Source: Gamarada debralockiae (lineage: Eukaryota; Ascomycota; Leotiomycetes; Helotiales; Hyphodiscaceae). Taken from it: a stretch of 64,000 nucleotides of DNA. Below the pieces are notes generated by a model, which had not been told where the DNA came from, searched no databases, and was given only the letters and a program-made list of their open reading frames with translations. The translations under genes were made by a program, and so were the position numbers. Location: contig NXFV01000610.1 of the NCBI GenBank assembly GCA_002803225.1, positions 41,854 to 105,853 of the forward strand, written 5' to 3'. Below are positions 43,868 to 55,388 of the stretch, in pieces (positions within the stretch are counted from its first letter, which is position 1; every line of letters begins with the position of its first letter).

Positions 43868-44760
43868 GCTGCGAAGTCATGGTGAGCTTTTCCTCCAAGT
43901 TTCGGAATTCAGTATTGACCATTACTGCAGCAGATCGGCCCTGCTATTCACATCACCAAGTAGGGCGGCTGAGAGTGTGAAAAGTGACCAGCTAGAGGCA
44001 TGGTGGTGTTGGTTAGGCAGTGGGGAAAGGGAAGGCGGGACGGCTGATGCAAGTTCTCCTTTTGTGCAACGGGAACGTTGTAACATTCATTTTCGACCTT
44101 TCATTATCTACAGTGAAATAATGACAACACATCTACAACATCATCCTTGCAGTAATATTCAGTGATAGGAGCCCATTTACCAATCATATGGTCGGATATG
44201 CTGGAGGGATTGGTGTTGGCAACGAGGCAACCTGTAACAAATCCCAGTCAATATTGACCTCCCCCGTAGTAGGCAAACAGGGCGAACCCACGCCCAACTG
44301 AACCGCCCGTGCATGTATCGCAGCCAACTTTATTATTATCATAGGTGTGTGACTATCGCAATGCTGTAGGCCTGCGGTGAAGCCGCGAATGAAGTTCATG
44401 AACCCAAATGGTCTTTTCTGGGCACAAAAGTCTGGCATGGCGGGGCTCAACAGCTGGAAACATAGGTTTTGGCCAGCATGCTGTCAATTGAACTGGGCTT
44501 CTGTGGTCGAACTTCTGACAATATACACGCTTCCGCAGCTCTGTCAACTGGAGGGTTAGTGGTTGAGCTGGGTGACAAAATCCATTGCTGAATTCGCGGT
44601 CGGGGTAATTCAGCCTTGTCCACTATTGTGCTTTCCAAAATAAACTGAACAGGTTCTGAATCATGGTAGAAAGTGCAGTTCAAGAACATGCATGGTATTG
44701 TCAAGTCTAAGATGTGTACTGTATGGGTAAAGCTTGGAATTATAGCTTGGAGGTTTTCTC
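43868..44760. other. Gene-free stretch
   Basis: Apart from a possible second exon of the small protein (43931-44165), no gene is supported. Minus-strand frames at 44184-44773 carry no known motif. Confidence 0.4.
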
Positions 44761-45168
44761 CGGAGGTCAGCAACTACCTTACCGCCAAATCAATTTTTTA
44801 ATTTTCGCGAAATACCACAAATACAAATATTTACAATTGCTCTACCTTTTACAGTCGTACGACAGCCTTAATTGATACCTCTTTTACATTAAATTATACA
44901 GCACATAAAAAGAAGGCATATATCCTTTTTCCTTCCTTGTTTTTTATACTAATTTTTATACTTGTCACAGACCTTACGGATGGCCCGTGACTCTACAGAT
45001 GGTCTGTACAGCCAAGGGAGTTGGTTGCTAGGCAACGCTAGTGTGTTAATTAAATATCTGTATAAGCCTAGAGAGCTCTGAACCTTCCTTCCTTCTTTCC
45101 TTAGCTTTGAATAGTTGTAATTGAACCTATTCTACCTTGCCTTCCAGGCCTTGAATTTGGATTCGTGA

Positions 45169-45625
45169 CAGAGTATATATAGATGAAGTATATATATACA
45201 TAGAGTATGTGTATAGATAGAGTATATATACAGATAGAGTATATAGATAAAGTATACGTACGGATAGAGTATGTACAAAGATAGAGTATGCGTACAGATA
45301 GAGTATATATACGGATAGAGTATACATACAGATGGAGTATGCGTATAGATGGAGTATGTGTACAGATAGATTATACGTATAGATGGAGTATGTATACAGA
45401 TGGAGTATGTATACAGATAGAGTATATATACAGATAGAGTATGTATATAGATGGAGTATTTATACAGTAGAGTATACACATAGATGGAGTATGCGTATGG
45501 ATAGAGTACAGATAGAGTATGCGTATAAATAGAGTATATATATACATAGAGTATACGTACAGATGGAGTATGTGTATAGATGGAATATGTGTACGGATGG
45601 AGTATATGTATGCATGTAGTATATG
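45169..45625. repeat. 17-bp minisatellite, block 1
   Basis: About 26 imperfect copies of a 17-bp unit, consensus GATAGAGTATGYGTACA with GATGGAG variants. Because 17 is not a multiple of three, translation gives a 17-residue periodic Tyr-rich nonsense peptide on either strand. Confidence 0.9.
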
Positions 45626-45719
45626 TGATGGCTGGCACCATGACCAGTTTGCGGCTGGAACCAGTGGATGGTCGTGTAAGGGTCGACCCTAGTACCATAA
45701 AAGTCAAAGGCTTACCCTC

Positions 45720-45782
45720 TTTCCTTTCCTTTCCTTTCCTTTCCTTTCCTTTCCTTTCCTTTCCTTTCCTTTCCTTTCCTTC
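45720..45782. repeat. TTTCC pentanucleotide repeat
   Basis: About 12 perfect tandem copies of TTTCC lie between the two minisatellite blocks. The tract is a candidate hypervariable locus. Confidence 0.95.
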
Positions 45783-45864
45783 TTTCCGTAGCTTAGTATT
45801 TTACAATACACTGCGATCTTTGAACTCCGCGCTTTAGACCTTTGTATCGATCCCGCCGTCACAG

Positions 45865-46130
45865 TATACGTACAGATGGAGTATACGTACGGGTAGAGTA
45901 TATGTATGTATGGAGTTATGCATACGGATGGAGTACACGTACAGATGGAGTATATGTATGTATAGAGTATGCGTACGGATGGAGTATGTGTATGCATGGA
46001 GTATACGTACGGATGGAGTATGTATACAGATAGAGTATGTGTATGCATGGAGTATGCGTACAGATGGAGTATGCGTACAGATAGAGTATGCGTACAGATA
46101 GAGTATGCGTATAGATAGAGTATATACTAT
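45865..46130. repeat. 17-bp minisatellite, block 2
   Basis: About 15 imperfect copies of the same 17-bp unit as block 1, in the same orientation, separated from it by about 240 bp of non-repeated sequence and the TTTCC tract. Confidence 0.9.
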
Positions 46131-46482
46131 AATAGTATGTATTTTTATTAGCTTTTAAATACAAAGTTCACTAAATCTTAAGCTCTATTCTACTAGCAGG
46201 AACCCCCCTCTACTTTCCTCTCCTATCTAGTTAATACATATTCATATCATTTGCAATTCACATGACCAGTAGAGAATGGGATCCTACTTTATTAGTCACA
46301 TGGGACAAGATCCCATGGGATAGTACATAGTCTATAGTTTACAAATCAATTTATTATGCAAATGCGATCCTTATAATGTTTATAATTGATATAATTGATG
46401 CTTGTTGTTGTATTTATTATATGTGCGATATTCGCGAAAACTGGAAAAATTGATTTGGCGGTAAGGTAGTTGCTGACCTCCG

Positions 46483-47055
46483 TGGTTTTCACAAGTTCAC
46501 AGCTGGGTGCGACGAAGCGTGACAATGCAAAACGCAGAAAACAGATGCGACCGCAGAATGCGGCTGAGGTAACCATAAAACGGCACCCGCCGTAGCAATA
46601 ACAATTATGCCCGGTATTTGCGGGAGGTAGATATGGGGAGGGCTCTCACATCTCGACCCCATGCTTCGTGGCTAAAGTTTATTGGCTCGCATGCAACTCG
46701 ATGTGACCGAGGCTGCTTGCAGCACGTCAATACCTGCGGTCGACTCACCAGGCTTTGCTGGGAGTGTAGTCTGAGCACAACGCCCAATCTGCCATGGCGG
46801 CAGAAAGCTTTCTTCCGACGTTCTTGTGCCATCCGGTTGGCTGAGTACTTTATTTTTAATTAAGACAAATTATGACCCAGACGGCTGCGGAGCATGGAGC
46901 CACCCCCTCACCTAAGCTTCACAGTTTCTGGCTGCCTGGAACGTAGGGTCCTGTTAAAGGGATGTTTCGATAGGTGAGCCTCCGGAAGACGGGAGCTACT
47001 TGATTCATGATTAAGACGTCTAAATCGTCTAAATCTTCTTATTTTGTAAGGCTGT
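46483..47055. other. Gene-free stretch
   Basis: No gene is supported; it forms the upstream flank of the CmcJ-like gene. Confidence 0.45.
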
Positions 47056-48199
47056 ATGATCAATAATTTCACAATGGCAGCTACTGCGACCATGACTTAC
47101 CTGACTCGACTCGATAAGTACTTCGGGAAGAATCGTGAGAAGCCTTACATGGTTCGCTTTCCAGTAGATGGCATCCCAGGAGCTGAGCAGTCGAATCTTT
47201 CGTTCAGCCGGTATGACAATATCACAATCAAGGATGTCCGCGGCGACGAGAATCGATTCAAGTTGGATGAGAACGGATTTCAGTTGGGGAGATTTTACCA
47301 CACCTTCGAAAAGCAGAACTTCTTAGACTTGGAAAGTTTCGAGGCAATCAAAAATTCCTACTTCAATGAGGTTGAGGCATTTCTCACCAAAGAAGTTGGA
47401 GCAACTTGGGCGAAGACATACTCGTGTGATGTAAAACAAGCACTCTCCAACCTGTATTGTTTTGTATTCTAACCTGCGACTTCAATTGCAGATTCGAAGG
47501 AGGGCAAGTGGTTATCCCGAGGTCCAGTTTCACGAGCATCCTCAGCCTTTGCGAGCGATACACTTAGGTAACATGCCACTTACGTTTGATCCAGTCGACT
47601 TTCTTGGTTGGCACTTGGCACTTCGCGGATGCTGACACGCGAGTCTCCCAGATCATTCCCGGGCAGACGCAGAGAAAGTTGTGCAAGAAGCGATGGAGAA
47701 AAAGAATGAGCGGCGGAAAGGACGGGTTAGGCTAGTCACGTAGGTGCTAATTCATTTCTTCCGAGACTCGAGCTTTGCTGAGCTTTTGATAATCGCAGGG
47801 TGTGGAAGCCAATTTGCGACGTCGTGAGAGACTGGCCGCTTGCTCTCTGCGACTCTCGATCCGTCAATATATCCGAAGATGTCATCAAGGTTGACTTGAT
47901 ATATCCGTTGGAAGAAATGCAAGGCGAAGGATGCAACCTCTTCCATAACCCCGACCACAAATGGTACTTCATCAGTGATCAGAGATCTGAAGAGGTTTGG
48001 ATGATGAAGACATATGATTCAGAGGCAAAAGATGTTGCAGGTTGTATGCTTGCTCTTAGCCGTATTTTGAATTCAATAATAGTGCTGATTGAGGACAGCT
48101 TGCGCACATGCCGCCTTTGACTGGATTGATGGTCCTCAACCGAGGGAGCCTCGGGAAAGTATTGAGACAAGAGTTGTCGTTTTTGAATCCATGGAATGA
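47056..48199 (+). CDS. CmcJ/AsaB-type hydroxylase/desaturase family protein
   Basis: Exons 47056-47430, 47492-47567, 47652-47739, 47799-48040 and 48099-48199 join into 293 residues; all phases agree. Family blocks are visible: T-Y-L-T-R-L-D at the start, G-F-Q-L-G-R-F, V-Q-F-H-E-H-P-Q-P-L-R-A-I-H-L-D, V-W-K-P-I, then H-N-P-D-H-K-W-Y-F-I-S-D-Q-R, E-V-W-M-M-K-T-Y-D-S-E and R-E-S-I-E-T-R-V-V-V-F. Members (AsaB, NvfI-like, CmcJ-like) occur in secondary-metabolite clusters and oxidise or desaturate small molecules. No backbone synthase is in this window, so the pathway cannot be named. In-frame ATGs at 47074 and 47092 are alternative starts; 47092 best fits the family start. Confidence 0.88.
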
Positions 48200-49443
48200 G
48201 ACGCGGTGTTGGGATCTAAATCATCTGATTTCCTTTCATATGTAAGCGATTTGGAATAAATCATTTCAACTGCCTTGTAAGATTACAAAATTGCAAAGGA
48301 GGCTCGTACTATGTCTGTTCAAATGTCTCAAGGTCTTACCAATACCATTGGCCGCTGCAGGTTCATTCTGTGTGATTATGAATCTATCAATGTACTCGCA
48401 CTGGATGGCACGAAACCGACTTATCAGTACTACAAATTCTGACAAGTTGGTCGCTGAACATTTAAGCGGATCCACAGGGGATTTTAGAACATCAGCTAAC
48501 ACCAAATCATCGGAGGTTTGGTGCGGAGACAGCGGACCCAAAGTACGTGGTGGCTCGCAGTATCTGGTACTCTAGCTCGCGCTACGGCTCCACGCCTCGC
48601 CCCGCCCTCTTTGGACTAGACCTATGCTTGAGAGGTAGGTGATACTCCGGTCATGGTTGCTCCGCCTTTCCGCCATCACGCCTGATAGTTTCAATGTTGG
48701 AGATCTGAAACAGCGCCAACGAAAGGGAAAGATCGCGAAACACAAGAAATATTGCGGGGCGAAGAGACAGCGACATGTGGGTCGGAGAATTCTAGGAAGA
48801 AAATAGAACCTTCAGAAATGCCCGGATCAAAATGCAGTATTGAGAAGTCGTGACAACTGTCGGCTTCACTGTGAGTGCCTGACAGAACACGGAAGAACAC
48901 TGGTATCCTCGAAAGTGCGCAAGGGAAAGATAGTAATGAATGGTCTTTGGAAAGTTTCAGGCACGTCGACCTGGATCATGACATTGAATTGTGAGCATTC
49001 AAAATGAGGGCTGGTTCAATGGCATCATCATTCCACTAAATGGCATCAAAGATCATCAGCGTATGAGGTAATGTGAGCGTCGTAGACACTCACTATATAC
49101 AATTATTATATCATTTTCATTCTATAGCCCAGCTGCTTCAATACGAGTTCGTTCCTCCGGGATTTGGTAATGGACTTCAGTACTTGTAAATTCGATCCAA
49201 ATCGACTCTTGACGTAATTCCCTTTCATCTTTTGAACCTTGATCTGTGGCCGGAGTCATCTGGTGATGGTATGTTGTGTCCACCGAAGGACAGCGGACCT
49301 GCTTCTGTTTGGACCTTGTCCATGAGTGATTCCGTTGACGTCAAGAAAGCCTGGCATTTCCAACTCAACCAATTCCGCTCACCAATAAACCTGACAGACC
49401 CTCAACCTCCCCAAAATCCGGCGAGATAGTGCATCTCACGACC
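48200..49443. other. Gene-free stretch
   Basis: No gene is supported. Open frames at 48266-48575 on both strands and at 49232-49429 have no recognised motif. Confidence 0.45.
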
Positions 49444-50429
49444 TCAAAGCACTCGACTCATCCCCAAAAGATCCTCATGTTCCCTCGATGAAGCATTATA
49501 CGCCCATCCACTAATATAATCCTTCTCCGTCCCATCAACAAGAATGTTGCACTTCCCGCCCCAAGTCTTCATTTTCCCTCCATAAACCCTGGCCGAATGA
49601 AGATTGGGACAGGGCTCCGAGATATCAGATTCTCCGAGCGTTTCTCGACGTCGGCCAAGGTGCCGTAGAAGAAATACCGCACCGGGTCCTGGCTTTGTTC
49701 GACACCGAAGGAGACTTCTTTCTCGATTAAATGGGAAGCTAGGCAGCTGCTTTGAAGAAGACAGTATTCGACTTGGTACAGCTTTTCGGTAAGAGTGAAA
49801 TCGTAGCTGGCGTGGCGGAGATGGATATGTTGTGCGCGGACCCAGGTGGGGTATGAGGATCTTCTCGGGATGAATTCGACTGGCTTTTTGACGAGATGGG
49901 GAACTTGAGGGCGGTGTTGTGGGAGAGTTGCGTCTTTCCGAAAGTTGGGTAGATTGAGGTTGGTGACATTTCCTTGTAGGCTCTTCCTCGGGGATAAATA
50001 ATGGTTGGATATTCTTGTGCTTTTTATGCTTGGAAAGCCAGGTTTCAATAGCGAACCCGGCGTTTCCGTCAATCTTGCAGAAGCAGAATTTTACCGTCTT
50101 CGCTTCTCCACAGAATACTTCTAGTACTTTTGTAAGTCCTGCCGCGACCTGTACTTGATCGGGGAGTCGACAGATCCCTTGAATTGAAGAATGCAGATGG
50201 TGCGAGCTTGTGATGGTGTGAGCAACATTGACTGCTTGGAGGTGGTGGGTTTCTTTGCGGTCCTGGTCATTTCGACGAGCTCAGCAGCTCGTTCATAGCT
50301 GCAGCCATATATCTCTTGATACATCTTGATCGCCCCCTGAGACACATCGTTGGATGATTATCCCTCATCCCCATGCTGTTCGTAGGCAGCGTTCAACGCC
50401 AGGGTTTCAAGCTCGTCATTGATATCCAT
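49444..50429 (-). pseudogene. Broken AIG2-like (gamma-glutamylcyclotransferase-fold) gene
   Basis: The minus strand from the ATG at 50429 reads M-D-I-N-D-E-L-E-T-L-A, then a TAA, then in the same frame S-Q-G-A-I-K-M-Y-Q-E-I-Y-G-C. Farther on, 49760-49640 gives R-Y-F-F-Y-G-T-L-A-D, the AIG2/GGCT-fold signature. The frame then shifts near 49600 to give V-Y-G-G-K-M-K-T-W-G-G-K, L-V-D-G, I-S-G-W-A-Y and S-R-E-H-E-D-L-L, ending at 49444. One stop and at least one frame change disable it. Some fungal members have such N-terminal extensions. The function of these fungal paralogues is unknown. Confidence 0.6.
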
Positions 50430-51200
50430 GATGGATGGCCTATCGATTTGAGGAATGGCTGTTCTGATTGAATCTCCTTCTGGGTAGTCTTCAAGATTCG
50501 TGTGCTGGTTGTGAATTGAAACAAGAATATAAAACGTAAAATCAAAACAAATCGCGAAAGAGGATTGAGAAACGGGGGTCCACTCGTCAAAATTCGCGAT
50601 ATTAGAACCACGGCAAAATCGCTGGTAACGAGTCCTTGTTGGGCTACTTGCCCTGAATTGACCTAAATTATAAGGTACTCTCGACCAAAGTTGCGCGGCG
50701 GGAACGGTATCTTTGTTTGTGGAAACTGTCACCATTGGTAGACTTGAAAACACTGAGATGAGCGGTACAGAGAGGGAAAGGGAGTGAAACGTAACCCATG
50801 ACGGCGGTGACATGAATGAACGAATTGAATGATGGAGGAGCTAATCACTCCATCTACATTGTTAGTATTCTGAGTGATAAGCCTTGCATCAAACATATCA
50901 ACACTCTGTGGATGGGAACATGTGAATTGGGATGAAACTGACAGGATTGAAGTTGTGTTTCCATCGTCGACGAGGGGAGAAGGCTGAGGCGATTCTGACG
51001 AGGCAACTGCACGCGACTTCCTTGAATTCTTACGCGACTTCGAATTTGTAAACCTTGGAAACATCAACAAACACAACACCACCAACTGAATCGTGTCAAG
51101 AGAGTCATCTGGCAGAGCTTCGAGAGCTGCGGAGATGATTCTACCAAATAGTTACACCGTTTGGTAACCTTCCTTTGCGACAGCGACAGCGACAGCACAA
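50430..51200. other. Intergenic stretch
   Basis: It forms the divergent spacer between the AIG2-like pseudogene and the EF-hand/ZZ gene. The frame continues open upstream of 50429 to 50813 but shows no conserved sequence. Confidence 0.45.
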
Positions 51201-54200
51201 ATGTCAGCCTCATCTGCAGCCTCGAGCACACTGTTGAGATCCAGGACGACTGTCTTGGTACTCACAGTCCTCGCCGCGGCTTACGGAACATACTACATCT
51301 ACAGCAGCTCCCCTCAAACCGAAGCCTCCTCCCCAAATACGAGCCTGCACCGGAGCAATGCGATTCATCGACGACGGAGGCGAAACACGGCCACACGCGA
51401 AGACAGGACATCTCTGTTCGTAGACGACTCGGGCGAGAACGATGAAGAGGCACAAATAGTCGCAAGGCCTCTCACAGATGGAGAAACCGTGGTGGATGAA
51501 CCGACTTTCCAGGATGACTTCAGCTGGAACGATGCGCCTCCCTCATATCAACGCAGCGGACAAAATATCGTACAACTGCTCTTCCGGGTCTCGGAGGATG
51601 CTACAAGACGGAATGCATATGTTCACAGAGGTTGTGCCTGCAATGGGTGTGGCGTGGTTCCTATACGAGGCATTCGATATCGATGTGCCAACTGCTCCGA
51701 CTACGACCTCTGCGAAGGCTGCGAATCACAAGGGTTACACATCAAGACTCATATTTTCTACAAGATCAAGATACCAACTCCGTCGTTTGGACCCAGGCAT
51801 CTTCAGCCAGTATGGTATACAGGAGACCCAGATTCTGTGATGAGGGTCCTCCCAAAGGAATTGATTGCAAAGCTCTCGCGAGAGACAGGCTTCGAACGGC
51901 CGGAGCTCGATGCATACTGGGAGCAATGGACATTTATGGCGAACACGGATTGGAGGGATGACCCCGATGATATTAATTTGGCGATGGATAGAAGGACTTT
52001 CGAAAGATGCTTGGTCCCGTCTGGTGGATACAGACACCCAGCCCCGAGTCTCATCTTCGACAGGATGTTTGCTTTCTACGACACGAACAAAGATGATCTG
52101 ATCGGCTTCCCCGAATTCCTCCACGGCCTCGCCTATCGAAAGAAGAGAGATAAGTGGAACAAAATATTCGAAGGCTATGATATTGATGGCGATGGATATG
52201 TCGACAGGAGGGACTTCCTTCGAATGTTCCGCTCCTATTACGTGTTATACAGGCAAATGCATCGGGATATGTTGGAGGGGATGGACGAGCAACAGATGAG
52301 TACTACGGATGCCCATCGCCTAGTTAGCGGTCGACAACCTCTCAGCAGCGCTTTCGGACAAGATGGTCGATACCCACCTGCTCCAGATCCTCGTACAGGA
52401 GAAGGAAAGACCGCACAGCCAAATGGTGACCTTGAGATCACTGATGGAAAGGGTGTCATCAATGAAAGCGGTGATGATACTGGAGATCGGGAAGATATCT
52501 TCAGGAGGCCTTTGCCAGGACGACATCTTTGGAGAGACAGAAGCGACAGGAACAGTAACGCATACTGGGAGGCAATGTTGAATCCACCAATGTCCGTGGA
52601 ACAAATGCCAGAAGTCATCGCAAACTTGACGCGCCGGCGGAGAGTGCGAACTTCCAGAAGACAGAGAGCGGAGTTTGTGGGCATGTTCACCAATTCACAT
52701 CCTGTTCTGGGACTTGGAGAAGAGAACGATGAAAACGAAGTTTCATCTAGCGAATCCGAACACGAGCTTCCTACGGACGATGATTCGAACTGGCCACCAA
52801 GATTTGTTAACGTCACAGATGAGGACGCGGAAGCCGTCGACGGACCAGGAACTCGAGTTGCTGACGTCCATCGAATGAGTCGTCCGCTCGTACTAGCTCA
52901 TGCCGTTGAGCGAGAGCGTGCTCAACGTACCGTATATGAGCGATGGAAGAGGAGACAGTTTTACACTGATGAGGAAGAAGGTGCAACGCCGCCTGCTAAC
53001 TGGAACGAGGACGACGATATATTAGCACAAAGTGGCATGGTAGGAGAAAGTTCCAATTCCCAGTCCCGGCCTTCGTATCACTCCCGGTCCTCATCTAGAG
53101 TCCGCTTTGCAGAAGATATGGATGATTTCGATACTCGATCCAATCCATCTACTTCCTCTCGGAGCGTCCCTGAGCGGTGGGGAGGCATGGAAATACCGGA
53201 TGCCGAGAAGGATGCTGGTAAGGAGATTCTGTATCAGGTCACGCAGCAATCATTCAATGAACTTCTCGACCCGCTCTTCAAAGCGAAGGAAGATCTAGCT
53301 CTCGAGGCAGCAGAAACGAAATCCGATCGAGAAAGGTATAGACATTTGTACTCAACCCCCGAATTCGAGAAATGGGCCATGGAAAAGGAAGCTGAGGAGG
53401 AGAAGAAGAAGCAAGAAACGCTTGGGAAACCACCACCCCCACCACCACCCCCAGTATCTCGTCAACCTGTCTGGCCCACCTTTCCAGAAGTTGAAGTCGA
53501 GGAAGTGCGCGAGCGGCCACTGGAGGAACTGCTGGAAGCTTCAGGATACAGAGTAGAGGGTGGGGAGGCAACCACCGTGTCCGAGCACATTCACGAGTCC
53601 ACGAATCACACCCCGGAGATCGAAGCAGTCGTTGGCCGCATCCCCCGGACGCCTAGACCACCTACCTCTCCGACTGAAGTACTTTCCATCATCGCCCAAT
53701 ACGATGATGACCGGGAGCCAAGTTCATCACCGCGCTCGACCCCTCCACAGGCCACACCCCCCTCCCCTGCGTCGTCATCCGCAGGGTATCGCGATCCCAC
53801 TCTCCCACAATACAGACCCAACGCCGTCCCACCTGCACAGCCAACCCCAACACCAGCACTAGGCCGCACGCCTCGCTTCCAAGAACACATCATGTCCCCA
53901 CCACCTTCCCCCCCTCCTCCCGTCCTCAACATCACAAAGCCCGCCCGCCACACTCCCGTCGCGACCTCCAAAGATCGAAACGGGACCACAATAATGGATT
54001 TCAGCCACAACGAAACCGATCTCGCAGCACAAGACAAAGAATACTTGTTCAAGCTTTGGAAGTGTGATCAAGCGGAACGAGAGAAGGAGGCTAGGGGTGG
54101 TTGGGGAAGATTGGATTTCGCGGAGTTTGAAGGGGTGGTCATGCGGTTTAAGAGAGAGGAACGCGGGAATCAGATGGATTATTTGGGGAGCTGGATTGAG

Positions 54201-54215
54201 TTTTGTATTCCTTAG
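51201..54215 (+). CDS. EF-hand and ZZ zinc-finger membrane protein
   Basis: A single exon of 1004 residues. A hydrophobic segment at about residues 16-34 (T-T-V-L-V-L-T-V-L-A-A-A-Y-G) suggests an N-terminal anchor. A ZZ-type zinc finger spans about 142-188 (C-A-C-N-G-C, then Y-R-C-A-N-C and Y-D-L-C-E-G-C, ending H-x-x-x-H). Two EF-hand loops follow: D-T-N-K-D-D-L-I-G-F-P-E (294-305) and D-I-D-G-D-G-Y-V-D-R-R-D (327-338), the second with all canonical ligands. The remaining 650 residues are acidic, Pro/Ser-rich and probably disordered, with a polyproline run near residue 745. It may be a calcium-sensing adaptor on a membrane; the partner is unknown. The frame is intact and long, so confidence in the gene is high. 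Confidence 0.9.
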   Translation: MSASSAASSTLLRSRTTVLVLTVLAAAYGTYYIYSSSPQTEASSPNTSLHRSNAIHRRRRRNTATREDRTSLFVDDSGENDEEAQIVARPLTDGETVVDEPTFQDDFSWNDAPPSYQRSGQNIVQLLFRVSEDATRRNAYVHRGCACNGCGVVPIRGIRYRCANCSDYDLCEGCESQGLHIKTHIFYKIKIPTPSFGPRHLQPVWYTGDPDSVMRVLPKELIAKLSRETGFERPELDAYWEQWTFMANTDWRDDPDDINLAMDRRTFERCLVPSGGYRHPAPSLIFDRMFAFYDTNKDDLIGFPEFLHGLAYRKKRDKWNKIFEGYDIDGDGYVDRRDFLRMFRSYYVLYRQMHRDMLEGMDEQQMSTTDAHRLVSGRQPLSSAFGQDGRYPPAPDPRTGEGKTAQPNGDLEITDGKGVINESGDDTGDREDIFRRPLPGRHLWRDRSDRNSNAYWEAMLNPPMSVEQMPEVIANLTRRRRVRTSRRQRAEFVGMFTNSHPVLGLGEENDENEVSSSESEHELPTDDDSNWPPRFVNVTDEDAEAVDGPGTRVADVHRMSRPLVLAHAVERERAQRTVYERWKRRQFYTDEEEGATPPANWNEDDDILAQSGMVGESSNSQSRPSYHSRSSSRVRFAEDMDDFDTRSNPSTSSRSVPERWGGMEIPDAEKDAGKEILYQVTQQSFNELLDPLFKAKEDLALEAAETKSDRERYRHLYSTPEFEKWAMEKEAEEEKKKQETLGKPPPPPPPPVSRQPVWPTFPEVEVEEVRERPLEELLEASGYRVEGGEATTVSEHIHESTNHTPEIEAVVGRIPRTPRPPTSPTEVLSIIAQYDDDREPSSSPRSTPPQATPPSPASSSAGYRDPTLPQYRPNAVPPAQPTPTPALGRTPRFQEHIMSPPPSPPPPVLNITKPARHTPVATSKDRNGTTIMDFSHNETDLAAQDKEYLFKLWKCDQAEREKEARGGWGRLDFAEFEGVVMRFKREERGNQMDYLGSWIEFCIP

Positions 54216-54656
54216 GTGGTGTATGGGCATGGATGGGAAGTATGCATGGAGGAGTTGAGGACGAGGGTGGAACAGCATAGCGATTATTTTCAGGAATTAA
54301 TGGAATTTGTTATGATAAGAGATGGAACCTAATGACCTGTTCTCAACTGCGTACTTTGAGCGAAGTGTGAATCTTCCAAAGGCCAGTAATTCCCTCGCTG
54401 CTGCGAGTGCGGGCTTCAAGCTTTTCTCGGAATATAGTCACGTGCGATCAAACGGCTACCCACTTCATCCAAAGTGAAGTCACTCGCCGCTCAAACAGTG
54501 AATTGCTGTCTGATCTTAAGCGAACAACACTAAACGCTCTCTATTTCAATCGTGCTTTCGACCTTTCTTATATTTCGTAAACCTTCACCTTCTCCCAAGT
54601 CCGTGATCGATCAACGCTTCTTGCGACCACGATAAGCCACAGTTGGCGGGTACAAG
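54216..54656. other. Intergenic flank
   Basis: No gene is seen; it is the 3' end of the EF-hand/ZZ gene and the upstream region of an F-box fragment. Confidence 0.45.
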
Positions 54657-54865
54657 ATGGCAGCAAATACCAGCCCAACACTTGAGGGTCTCTCCAATGA
54701 GGTATTGAGTGAGATCTTCTCTCACTTTCCGCATCATATCCCTTTGTTGAGTAAGCATTTCTTCCTTTCCCCAGATCCTAGCTGTGACCTTAATCTTTAC
54801 TTTCACTCCTGTTGAGTAATTGCTGACTCTGGTCGCAGTCAAATACAAAATAATATATTAACTAG
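54657..54865 (+). pseudogene. Truncated F-box gene, first exon
   Basis: The ATG at 54657 starts L-E-G-L-S-N-E-V-L-S-E-I-F-S-H-F-P, a clear F-box start. A donor GTAAGC follows at 54751. After an acceptor at 54838 the frame gives only I-K-Y-K-I-I-Y and a stop at the border of AT-rich sequence. No further conserved exon is found before the next gene, so this looks like the 5' remnant of an F-box protein gene. Confidence 0.5.
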
Positions 54866-55388
54866 TGCTTTTACTCCTTTATTAACTACTATTAAGATAA
54901 CTGCCGTAGATGGTTGGTAGGGCAACTCACCCTTTGAGAAGTTATGGTTATTTAGCCTTCTTCAACATGTTTACAATATTGAATTTTTAACGGGAACCTT
55001 GATTTCTTCGACTACAACCTCCAAAATCTCCATATTTCCGAAGCTAGTCGTGATCCTTCAATGTCCCAATGCTGTTAGATTGAAGCCATGCAGGGGTTCA
55101 ACCTCAAGACAGCAGGCACTATTTCAGAGACTGTACCGTGATCTGCTAATCAACTCGAGAGCATCATTCAACCGATCTTAATAGGAAAAGGGCAATCTAT
55201 CATCCCTTAGGTGCATAATCGTAGTTCCTATCCTAATATACTGCAACTCTATCAGGTCGTCTCGTCAATTGCTATCTTAGGTGGTGATTGCCTGCTCCTT
55301 CTTTAACGAATCTTCATATTCATGTTGCAACTAATCATTACTGTAGAAGAGAAAGCGGACCTAAGACGCGGGTTGTGCTATCTTAGAA
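54866..55388. other. Gene-free stretch
   Basis: An AT-rich patch at 54850-54990 is followed by unrecognised sequence that may be decayed F-box gene. Confidence 0.4.

Larger units (their letters stand above)
44761..46482. mobile_element. 1.7 kb inverted-repeat element carrying a minisatellite
   Basis: The first 38 bp, starting CGGAGGTCAGCAACTACC, are repeated exactly in inverse orientation at the end (46445-46482). Inverted similarity continues through ATTTTCGCGAA to about 50 bp. The flanks read AGGTTTTC (44751-44758) and TGGTTTTC (46483-46490), a possible 8-bp target duplication with one mismatch and a 2-bp offset. Inside there is no transposase, only AT-rich sequence, two blocks of a 17-bp minisatellite and a TTTCC repeat. 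A non-autonomous DNA transposon is the best reading; the superfamily (hAT or Mutator-like) is undecided. Confidence 0.75.

Noticed and set aside
45169..46130. Regular repeats considered as a CRISPR array
   Set aside because: The units are contiguous with no unique spacers, and the organism is a eukaryote.
45127..46164. Several Tyr-rich open frames of up to 191 codons
   Set aside because: They are direct translations of the 17-bp minisatellite; a unit not divisible by three stays open by composition, and the peptides merely repeat every 17 residues.
46618..46863. An 81-codon plus-strand frame next to the inverted-repeat element
   Set aside because: No family, no promoter evidence and overlapping equal frames on the other strand.
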